A DNA stretch of 5,550 bases, taken from contig JAJYOS010000481.1 in the NCBI GenBank assembly GCA_021796055.1, positions 1 through 5,550 of the forward strand, written 5' to 3'. The notes beneath the pieces are model-generated. The model ran no database searches. It saw only the letters and a program-made list of their open reading frames with translations, and was not told the origin of the DNA. Origin of the DNA: Bacteroidota bacterium (GTDB lineage: Bacteria; Bacteroidota; Kryptoniia; Kryptoniales; JAKASW01). Below are positions 1 through 5,550 of the stretch, piece by piece. Numbering within the stretch: the stretch's first letter is position 1; every line of letters starts with the position of its first letter. The position numbers were made by a program, and so were the translations under genes.

Positions 1-1
1 C

Positions 2-1570
2 TTAGCGGGAAGGAGAATGAGTTCATGGGTTGCGGGCCTCTCGTTCGTCGCGGCCAATTTAGGTTCGCTCGAACTGATGGGATGGGCCGCCTCGGCGTAT
101 CAGTACGGCATTCTCGCGACTCATTGGTACTGGATCGGCGCTATCCCAGCCATGCTATTCCTCGCGATCGTGATGATGCCGTTTTACTACATAAGTAGAA
201 CGCATTCAGTACCCGGCTATTTGAAATTAAGATACGGTGAATCGACCAGCATGCTTTCGGGAGTCTCCTTCGCTTTCATGACAGTTCTCATGAGCGGAAT
301 AAACATGTTCGCGATGGCGCTCGTCATGAAAGTAATCCTTGGCTGGAGCATCGACTTCAGTATTTGGGTTTCGTCGCTGACCGTCATGCTTTATGTCGTC
401 CTCGGCGGTCTTCTGTCCGCGATCTTCAATGAGGTACTTCAGTTCATGTTAATCTGGCTCGGCGCCCTGGTGATACCTGTGCTCGGCTTGATAGAAGCCG
501 GAGGATGGTCCGGGATGGTGTCAAAGATACACGCCAACTTCCCCGCGGGCAACTACACGCACCTCTGGAGCACTCTCGGGTCATTCAAAGACAACCCGAT
601 GGGAATCCACTGGACAGGCATCGTCTTCGGACTTGGTTTCGTAATCTCGTTCGGATATTGGACAACTGACTTCCTCGTCGTCCAAAGGCTTCTGTCGGCG
701 AAGGACCTACGATCAGCGAAGATGGCTCCAATCATCGGCGCGGGATTCAAGATGATGGTACCTTTCATCGTGATTCTTCCGGGACTTCTCGGATTAGCAG
801 TCATGCCGGGACTCCTTCCTCAGCAGCAGGCGATTGCGACAGGCGGAAACAGCTATAATGAGGTGCTCCCTTTGATGCTCGCGAGATACGCCGGACCGGG
901 ACTGCTCGGTCTAGGAATAACGGCGCTCATAGCAGGCTTCATGTCCGGCATGGCGGGAAACGTGACCGCCTTCTCAACCGTATGGACTTACGATATATAC
1001 CGCCCCATCCATATGAAGCTCGCCAAGAAAGAAAGACCAGACGAGTACTATGTCAAGATGGGAAGATGGGCAACCATAATAGGGGTCATAATAAGCATCG
1101 GCACCGCATACCTTGTGCAGCAATTCGCCAGCATAATGGATTACGTTCAAGCCCTCTTCAGCTTCTTCATCGCGCCTCTCTTCGGAACTGTTATTCTCGG
1201 CATGCTTTGGAAGAGAGCGACAGGCCCTGGCGGATTTTGGGGACTCCTGGCTGGAACGCTCGCCTCCGTCGGCATGTATGTCTGGGTGAAACTCCAGCCG
1301 AGCGCGCTCGGAATCATCGCGCTTTCGAAATACGCAAAGCCTATGGCGGATGATATGTACAGAGCCCTCTGGTGCTGGCTTGTTACCGTCATCGTCACCA
1401 TCGTGGTCAGCTATATGACCACACCCAAACCGGAAGCTGAGCTTACCGGCCTTGTAAGAGGTTGTACGGAGATCCCGTCAGAAGGTCATTTACCTCTAGT
1501 CAAGCGGCCAATCTTTTGGGCCGGCGTCGTTTTCGCCGTCCTTGTCATACTGAACGTCATCTTCTGGTAG
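2..1570 (+). CDS. Sodium/solute symporter (SSS family), probable sugar transporter, 5' partial
   Basis: This is an inner-membrane Na+-coupled symporter of the SSS/SGLT family (TC 2.A.21); the operon suggests L-arabinose or a related sugar as substrate. The open frame runs in from the left edge: before the ATG at 17 the codons read LAGRR, giving LAGRRMSSWVAGLSF, the usual family sequence around the first core helix. The ATG at 17 is therefore internal, and roughly 40 N-terminal residues should lie upstream. Counting from that Met, hydrophobic segments lie near 1-25, 38-59, 78-108, 117-136, 138-160, 199-220, 240-263, 287-325, 351-372, 377-398, 403-424, 447-467 and 499-516. Family-like stretches are GYWTTDFLVVQRLLSAKDL (213-231), FKMMVPFIVILPG (244-256) and GNVTAFSTVWTYDIYRP (314-330), the last covering the region of the sodium site in SGLT-type carriers. 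The C-terminus, with ELTGLVRG and a final helix, appears complete. The family is certain; the substrate is inferred only from the neighbours. Confidence 0.93.
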   Translation, partial: LAGRRMSSWVAGLSFVAANLGSLELMGWAASAYQYGILATHWYWIGAIPAMLFLAIVMMPFYYISRTHSVPGYLKLRYGESTSMLSGVSFAFMTVLMSGINMFAMALVMKVILGWSIDFSIWVSSLTVMLYVVLGGLLSAIFNEVLQFMLIWLGALVIPVLGLIEAGGWSGMVSKIHANFPAGNYTHLWSTLGSFKDNPMGIHWTGIVFGLGFVISFGYWTTDFLVVQRLLSAKDLRSAKMAPIIGAGFKMMVPFIVILPGLLGLAVMPGLLPQQQAIATGGNSYNEVLPLMLARYAGPGLLGLGITALIAGFMSGMAGNVTAFSTVWTYDIYRPIHMKLAKKERPDEYYVKMGRWATIIGVIISIGTAYLVQQFASIMDYVQALFSFFIAPLFGTVILGMLWKRATGPGGFWGLLAGTLASVGMYVWVKLQPSALGIIALSKYAKPMADDMYRALWCWLVTVIVTIVVSYMTTPKPEAELTGLVRGCTEIPSEGHLPLVKRPIFWAGVVFAVLVILNVIFW

Positions 1571-1574
1571 GAGG
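1569..1574 (+). promoter_or_regulatory. Ribosome binding site of the small membrane protein
   Basis: AGGAGG is a perfect Shine-Dalgarno core that overlaps the symporter TAG stop and sits 8 bases before the ATG at 1583. Stop and ribosome binding site share bases, which favours coupled translation of symporter and small protein. Confidence 0.85.
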
Positions 1575-1582
1575 AAAAGAAA

Positions 1583-1819
1583 ATGGTTGACAATAAAGGT
1601 ATCTCAATCTGGTTTTTTATCGGGACTCTTCTTCTCTTATATGGAATAATTGTCACAGGCGCCAATATTTATCAGGCTTACAACCCGAGCTTCGGTAGAC
1701 CGACGGTTCTGGAGAATCTCCATTTCGGAATCTGGTGGGGCATCCTCCTTATTGTGGTCGGGCTGATATATTTCATCGGCTTCCGCCCATGGAAAAATGC
1801 TAATCAGCATCCCGATTAA
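1583..1819 (+). CDS. Small two-helix membrane protein, putative symporter partner
   Basis: I do not recognise a named family. The 78-residue product has two clear membrane segments, about residues 7-30 (rich in I, L, F and W) and 48-67 (starting HFGIWWG). They are joined by a short polar loop containing NPSFGRPTVLENL. Arg68 and Lys71 follow the second helix, so the positive-inside rule puts the C-terminus, and hence both ends, in the cytoplasm. The start is well supported by AGGAGG 8 bases upstream. It lies only 12 bases after the symporter stop, so the two are almost surely co-translated. Other SSS carriers have small membrane companions encoded beside them (YhdT with PanF, DUF485 with ActP, DUF4212 with acetate-type carriers). 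By analogy this may be an accessory or stabilising subunit; that role is inference. No catalytic motif is visible, and there is no lipobox or cleavable signal peptide. Confidence 0.85.
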   Translation: MVDNKGISIWFFIGTLLLLYGIIVTGANIYQAYNPSFGRPTVLENLHFGIWWGILLIVVGLIYFIGFRPWKNANQHPD

Positions 1820-1859
1820 TCATATCGAAAGTCACGAGACAAATCTGGTATCTAACGCA

Positions 1860-1866
1860 GGGAGGA
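1860..1866 (+). promoter_or_regulatory. Ribosome binding site deciding the mutarotase start
   Basis: GGGAGGA lies 5 bases before the ATG at 1872. An in-frame ATG at 1797 lacks such a site, so this sequence fixes the start at 1872, where a lipoprotein signal peptide begins. Confidence 0.85.
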
Positions 1867-1871
1867 TAACT

Positions 1872-3014
1872 ATGAAAACCATATTGATTCTTTTTCTTGG
1901 TGTTGCCGTGACAACGATTTCTGCATGCAGTCGTCTGAACACAAAGGCGGGAGAGATGATGGAGAAAACAGCTTTCGGAAAATTACCCGATGGACGAGAG
2001 GCTTACTTGTACACACTCAGAAATGACAGCGGGATGACCGTGAAGATCACAAACTTCGGAGCGACCATCCAGTCGATTATCGTACCGGGCAAAGGCGGAA
2101 AACTTGCCGACGTTGTCTTCGGATACGACAGTATTCAGGGGTACTTGAATGGGACTCAGTACTTTGGCGCTACTATAGGACGTTATGCAAACCGCATCGC
2201 GAAAGGAACTTTCAGCCTCGATGGGAAAGTCTACCATCTCCCGATAAATAACGGCGTGAATACTCTCCACGGGGGAACAAAAGGTTTCAACAAGCGACTC
2301 TGGACTGCAGACACCATGGAAACAAGAGACGGACCATCCGTCAAGATGACGTACGTAAGCAAAGACGGGGAAGAAGGTTTCCCCGGCACGGTGACGGCGA
2401 CGGTCATCTTTACTCTGGAAGGGGACAACTCACTCAAGATTCACTACACAGCTACCACTGATAAGCCAACTGTAATCAACATGACAAACCATAGCTATTT
2501 CAATCTCAGTGGAGACCCGAGCAGACCAATAACCGACGAGGAGCTGATGATCAATGCCGACTTTTATACTCCAGTCGACTCGACACAGATACCTACTGGC
2601 CAGATCGCTCCGGTCGCCGGGACTCCAATGGATTTCCGAAAGCTGACTATCATTGGTTCACGTATAAATGAGGACAACACGCAGCTTAAAATCGGTCACG
2701 GCTACGATCTCAACTGGGTGCTTAACGATTACCACGGCGAGATCCGAAAGGCGGCTGAGCTCTACGACCCGCTGACGAATCGGTTGCTTGACATTTATAC
2801 CGACCAACCGGGAATACAATTCTACAGCGGCAACGTCCTCGACGGCTCAGAGATCGGAAAAGGAGGAGTTGCCTACAACTTCAGAACCGCCCTCGCACTC
2901 GAGACGCAGCATTTTCCAAATTCTCCAAATGATCCGAAGTTCCCATCAACGGTTCTACTCCCCGGACAGAAATACGAAACCACAACTATTTACAAATTCT
3001 CAGTCCCTAAATAA
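1872..3014 (+). CDS. galM: Aldose 1-epimerase (mutarotase), exported lipoprotein form
   Basis: This enzyme interconverts the alpha and beta anomers of aldoses. The 380-residue product begins with a lipoprotein signal: Lys2, a hydrophobic stretch 4-16, and lipobox ISAC with Cys19 as the lipidated residue. Ser20 follows rather than Asp, which in enterobacteria favours the outer membrane. The mature domain is a full-length GalM-type beta-sandwich. GRYANRI is at 103-109. NTLHGGTKGF (130-139) carries catalytic His133, and NHSYFNL (206-212) carries His207. GHGYDLNW (275-282) has the substrate-binding Asp279. ALETQHFPNSPN (342-353) has the catalytic Glu344. These match E. coli GalM His104, His175 and Glu309, so the protein should be active. 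The ATG at 1797 would add 25 residues ahead of the signal peptide and overlap the previous gene, so 1872 is preferred. Placement between the transporter and araB suggests it supplies the anomer preferred by transport or metabolism. Enzyme class is firm; preferred sugar and exact location are inferred. Confidence 0.93.
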   Translation: MKTILILFLGVAVTTISACSRLNTKAGEMMEKTAFGKLPDGREAYLYTLRNDSGMTVKITNFGATIQSIIVPGKGGKLADVVFGYDSIQGYLNGTQYFGATIGRYANRIAKGTFSLDGKVYHLPINNGVNTLHGGTKGFNKRLWTADTMETRDGPSVKMTYVSKDGEEGFPGTVTATVIFTLEGDNSLKIHYTATTDKPTVINMTNHSYFNLSGDPSRPITDEELMINADFYTPVDSTQIPTGQIAPVAGTPMDFRKLTIIGSRINEDNTQLKIGHGYDLNWVLNDYHGEIRKAAELYDPLTNRLLDIYTDQPGIQFYSGNVLDGSEIGKGGVAYNFRTALALETQHFPNSPNDPKFPSTVLLPGQKYETTTIYKFSVPK

Positions 3015-3110
3015 AGTTTGACAAGACAGAAATCGGCACCTCCACAAAAGTAGGAATGAAGCGTTGATCGGTCCCAACCCAATGCGGGCCGGTGATTTTG
3101 AAAGGACAAA
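3015..3110 (+). other. 96-base gap between galM and araB with a weak hairpin
   Basis: This is the longest non-coding stretch in the window. It holds an imperfect hairpin at 3067-3093: ATCGG, a bulged T and CCC pair with GGGCCGGT across a 10-base loop (AACCCAATGC). That makes 8 pairs including one T-G wobble. There is no run of T after the stem, so it is not a typical rho-independent terminator; it sits 7 bases before the araB ribosome binding site. TTGACA at 3018-3023 resembles a -35 box, but I see no convincing -10 box at 16-18 bases. An internal promoter, mRNA processing site or attenuating stem are possible, none shown. Confidence 0.3.
3100..3106 (+). promoter_or_regulatory. Ribosome binding site of araB
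   Basis: GAAAGGA lies 4 bases before the ATG at 3111. Spacing is slightly short and the match to the Shine-Dalgarno core is moderate. The start is also supported because the kinase N-terminal motif begins directly after it. Confidence 0.65.
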
Positions 3111-4817
3111 ATGAAGCACTACGTAATCGGGCTAGACTTTGGAACAAACTCCTGCCGCTCCCTGATCGTCGACACATCAGATGGAAGAGAGCTGGCATCT
3201 CACGTGTTCCCCTATCCCTCAGGGAAGGACGGCGTAATCATCGACGCCAGTGATCCGAACCTCGCGAGGCAGAACCCTGCGGATTATATACGCGGTATAG
3301 AGGTTACGATCACTGAGTCGCTGAAGAAAGCCTCGCAAGCCGATCCGACTTTTAATCTCACAAACGTCATCGGAATCGGAGTTGACACTACGGGCAGCAG
3401 CCCTATGCCGGTTACCGACGAAGGACAGCCGCTCTGTTTCGAATCCCGGTTCAGAGAAAATCAGGCAGCGTACGTCTGGCTATGGAAAGACCACACGAGC
3501 TATCACGAAGCCCGAGAGATAACTTCACTCGCGTCGAGGATGCGACCGCAATACCTGGCAACGATAGGCGGGGTCTACTCATCAGAGTGGTGGTGGAGTA
3601 AAATACTTCATTGCAAGAACGTAGCTCCTGATGTGTTCAATGCCGCGTACAGTTGGGCAGAGATTTGCGACTGGATCCCCGCGCACCTGGTTGGCGAACT
3701 TCGGCCGGACAAGATGAAGAGAAGCATTTGTGCGGCAGGGCATAAGGCAATGTTTAATCCAGACTGGAACGGACTCCCCGACGAGGAGTTCCTCGGCAAA
3801 CTATCACCTGGACTCGAAAGTCTCAGGAAGCGTTTGTACGAGAAAGCGTTTACTGCCGATCACCAAGTTGGATTCCTCTCGAAAGATTGGTCCGCTAAGC
3901 TCGGCCTCTCCTCAGAAGTTGCAGTGGCAGTCGGGGCTTTTGACGCCCATATGGGAGCTGTCGGGGCCAGTGTCGCCCCTGGGACACTCGTGAAGATCAT
4001 GGGTACAAGTACGTGCGATATCATGGTAGCCCCTTCTCACGAGAATATGAAAGACATCCCGGGTGTCTGCGGGATTGTCAACGGATCTGTAATGGACGGA
4101 TACTATGGGATCGAGGCTGGCCAGTCAGCTGTCGGCGACATATTTCTCTGGTTTGTGAACAACCTTGTCCCTGAAAAATACGGCAAGACACAGGATGAGA
4201 AGTTTGCGGCTTTAAACGAGGCTGCATCACGTTTGAGCCCCGGTGAATCCGGACTCCTTGCGCTCGATTGGAACAACGGTAACCGCACGATACTGGTAGA
4301 CGTGCGCCTCACCGGACTTCTTCTCGGACAAACCCTGCACACGCAGCCTCATGAAATATATCGCGCGCTCATTGAAGCGACAGCCTTCGGCGCGCTCGAG
4401 ATTATCGACAGGATAGAGGAGTACGGCGTTCCGATAAAAGAAGTCGTAAATTGCGGCGGCCTCGCTTCCAAGAGCCCTGTGCTCATGCAAATATACGCCG
4501 ACATAACCGGCAGGCCGATGAAAATATCACGAAGCGACCAAACCCCCGCTCTGGGTGCCGCCATATTCTCCGCTGTCGCGGCAGGGAAGGCAGCAGGAGG
4601 TTACGACAATGTCGCCGATGCTGAAAAGAACATGACTGGCACCGGGAAAATATATCAACCAGATCCCGCTAGCCATGATGTGTACGAGAAGATTTACGCC
4701 CTATATCGTCAGATGCATGACGCCTTCGGGACTAACGAGTGGAGCGGGAGCATGTATAACGTCATGAAAGATCTGCTAAATATAAGAGACGAAGTAAGGA
4801 GCGTTCACGTTGCTTGA
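3111..4817 (+). CDS. araB: L-ribulokinase
   Basis: This cytoplasmic FGGY-family kinase uses ATP to phosphorylate L-ribulose to L-ribulose 5-phosphate, the second step of L-arabinose breakdown. The 568 residues closely match the usual AraB length (E. coli 566). The N-terminal actin-like fold opens with GLDFGTNSCRSLIVD (7-21), a phosphate-binding loop. IGVDTTGSSPMPV (89-101), the ribulokinase-typical LWKDHTSYHEA (124-134) and EWWWSKILH (159-167) follow. VGAFDAHMGAVGA (274-286) carries the expected catalytic base Asp278, and KIMGTSTCD (295-303) follows in the second fold. VVNCGGLASKSPVLMQIYAD (445-464) is the adenosine-binding motif, and ALGAAIFSAVAAG (480-492) ends the conserved core. The Trp-rich and KDHT motifs separate it from xylulokinase and glycerol kinase. 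It overlaps araD by 8 bases, which fits joint action. No key residue appears missing. Confidence 0.96.
   Translation: MKHYVIGLDFGTNSCRSLIVDTSDGRELASHVFPYPSGKDGVIIDASDPNLARQNPADYIRGIEVTITESLKKASQADPTFNLTNVIGIGVDTTGSSPMPVTDEGQPLCFESRFRENQAAYVWLWKDHTSYHEAREITSLASRMRPQYLATIGGVYSSEWWWSKILHCKNVAPDVFNAAYSWAEICDWIPAHLVGELRPDKMKRSICAAGHKAMFNPDWNGLPDEEFLGKLSPGLESLRKRLYEKAFTADHQVGFLSKDWSAKLGLSSEVAVAVGAFDAHMGAVGASVAPGTLVKIMGTSTCDIMVAPSHENMKDIPGVCGIVNGSVMDGYYGIEAGQSAVGDIFLWFVNNLVPEKYGKTQDEKFAALNEAASRLSPGESGLLALDWNNGNRTILVDVRLTGLLLGQTLHTQPHEIYRALIEATAFGALEIIDRIEEYGVPIKEVVNCGGLASKSPVLMQIYADITGRPMKISRSDQTPALGAAIFSAVAAGKAAGGYDNVADAEKNMTGTGKIYQPDPASHDVYEKIYALYRQMHDAFGTNEWSGSMYNVMKDLLNIRDEVRSVHVA
4796..4801 (+). 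promoter_or_regulatory. Ribosome binding site supporting a TTG start for araD
   Basis: AAGGAG lies inside the end of araB, 8 bases before the TTG at 4810. This ideal spacing, together with the alignment of the product to known AraD N-termini, supports the unusual start codon. Confidence 0.85.
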
Positions 4818-5505
4818 ACAATTGAAGAAGGCAGTATTCGAGGCCAATCTTGAGCTTGTGAAGTATGGGCTGGTTATTCTAACGTGGGGAAACGTCAGCG
4901 GTCTCGACAGGAAATCGGGACTAATGGTTATCAAGCCGAGCGGAGTCGATTATGAAAAGATGACCCCAAAAGATATGGTCGTAGTCGATCTCGATGGCAA
5001 AGTTGTGGAAGGAAGCAAGCGGCCATCCTCCGACACGCCATCGCACATAGAATTATATAAAGCCTTCCCCAGCATCGGCGGTATCACACATACGCACAGC
5101 ATGAACGCAGCAGCGTTCGCGCAGGCTTGCATAGGAATTCCATGCCTCGGTACAACACATGCGGATCATTTTGCCGGGCCGGTGCCGTTAACCCGCTTCT
5201 TGACTCCAGAAGAGGTCGAGGCAGGCTATGAGCTGAACACTGGATTGGTCATAGTGGAGAAGTTTAAAGAATTGGATTATCAAACGACACCGGGAGTTCT
5301 CGTGGCGGGACATGGACCATTCTGCTGGGGTAAAGATTCGCATGACTCCGTCAAGAATTCTATCATACTAGAACGTATCGCGGAAATGGCCCTGAAAACA
5401 ATTTCGCTGAACCCAAATATCAAGGAACTCCCAACTCATATTTCGGAAAAACATTTCCAAAGGAAACATGGGAAAGACGCGTACTACGGCCAGAAAGGGG
5501 ATTGA
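4810..5505 (+). CDS. araD: L-ribulose-5-phosphate 4-epimerase
   Basis: This cytoplasmic class II aldolase-like enzyme converts L-ribulose 5-phosphate to D-xylulose 5-phosphate by metal-assisted retro-aldol cleavage and re-addition. The start is TTG at 4810: the product then begins MLEQLKK, like E. coli AraD (MLEDLKR), has the same 231 residues, and AAGGAG is correctly placed. Visible motifs are LTWGNVSG (24-31) and IKPSGVDYEKM (41-51) for phosphate binding, SSDTPSH (73-79) with Asp75, and GGITHTHS (90-97) with zinc ligands His94 and His96. TTHADHF (115-121) has Asp119, matching the catalytic Asp120 of E. coli, and GHGPFCWGK (167-175) has the third zinc ligand His168. The C-terminal KDAYYGQ (222-228) carries the tyrosine region matching Tyr229 of E. 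coli. All active-site residues are present. Full-length similarity to AraD and the araB overlap favour it over the related fuculose-phosphate aldolases. Confidence 0.96.
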   Translation: MLEQLKKAVFEANLELVKYGLVILTWGNVSGLDRKSGLMVIKPSGVDYEKMTPKDMVVVDLDGKVVEGSKRPSSDTPSHIELYKAFPSIGGITHTHSMNAAAFAQACIGIPCLGTTHADHFAGPVPLTRFLTPEEVEAGYELNTGLVIVEKFKELDYQTTPGVLVAGHGPFCWGKDSHDSVKNSIILERIAEMALKTISLNPNIKELPTHISEKHFQRKHGKDAYYGQKGD

Positions 5506-5550
5506 AACAACGCTCATAGTTTACCGACTTACGCTGAGTACCTGATCGTG

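Noticed and set aside
982..1353. 123-codon + frame inside the symporter gene
   Set aside because: The translation is rich in Arg and His, with no domain, and sits within the coding frame of a conserved transporter; a shadow frame.
1797..1871. Upstream in-frame ATG that would lengthen the mutarotase by 25 residues
   Set aside because: It overlaps the small membrane gene, has no Shine-Dalgarno sequence, and would bury the lipoprotein signal peptide behind a polar stretch; the ATG at 1872 has GGGAGGA at good spacing.
2788..3021. 77-codon + frame overlapping the end of galM
   Set aside because: The product is low-complexity, rich in Ser and Thr, lacks a ribosome binding site, and overlaps the conserved C-terminal catalytic region of the mutarotase in another frame.
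3018..3046. Possible promoter with TTGACA before araB
   Set aside because: The -35-like box is perfect, but no -10-like hexamer occurs at 16-18 bases; the match is probably chance, so it is not called as a promoter.
4227..4490. 87-codon open frame on the - strand inside araB
   Set aside because: It lies fully within a well-supported kinase gene, has no recognisable domain, and is overlapped by other antisense frames; it is a shadow of codon bias.
5510..5538. Short pairing and repeat (CTCA with TGAG; CGCT twice) after araD
   Set aside because: The stem is only four pairs with a long loop and no T run, so it is neither a terminator nor a convincing operator.

Overview
The window carries most of an L-arabinose uptake and catabolism operon, all on the + strand. 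In order it holds a sodium/solute symporter (5' end cut by the window edge), a 78-residue two-helix membrane protein, a lipoprotein-type aldose 1-epimerase (mutarotase), L-ribulokinase (araB) and L-ribulose-5-phosphate 4-epimerase (araD). About 98% of the window is coding. The only sizeable gap is 96 bases before araB. There are 52 bases before the mutarotase and 45 non-coding bases at the right edge.

The proposed flow is as follows. The mutarotase, anchored in the envelope by its lipid, equilibrates sugar anomers. The symporter, perhaps with the small membrane protein, brings sugar in with sodium. An L-arabinose isomerase, not seen here, would make L-ribulose. AraB phosphorylates it to L-ribulose 5-phosphate, and AraD epimerises this to D-xylulose 5-phosphate for the pentose phosphate pathway. 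The missing araA may lie just beyond either edge. The operon promoter and any regulator gene are also outside the window.

Spacings are tight: 12 bases between symporter and small protein, 52 to the mutarotase, 96 to araB, and an 8-base overlap between araB and araD. Every start visible in the window has a purine-rich ribosome binding site, so the genes are probably co-transcribed.

The host is a bacterium of medium GC, roughly 50% by eye. The lipobox on the mutarotase fits an organism with an outer membrane. The protein style and gene set resemble environmental Acidobacteriota or the Ignavibacteria/Chlorobiota side of the Bacteroidota group. Clear Shine-Dalgarno sequences argue against a typical Bacteroidia genome, where these are weak. 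This placement is inference from memory of the families. There is no sign of mobile elements, CRISPR, RNA genes or recent transfer. The system is known biochemistry; the least described component is the small membrane protein next to the symporter.
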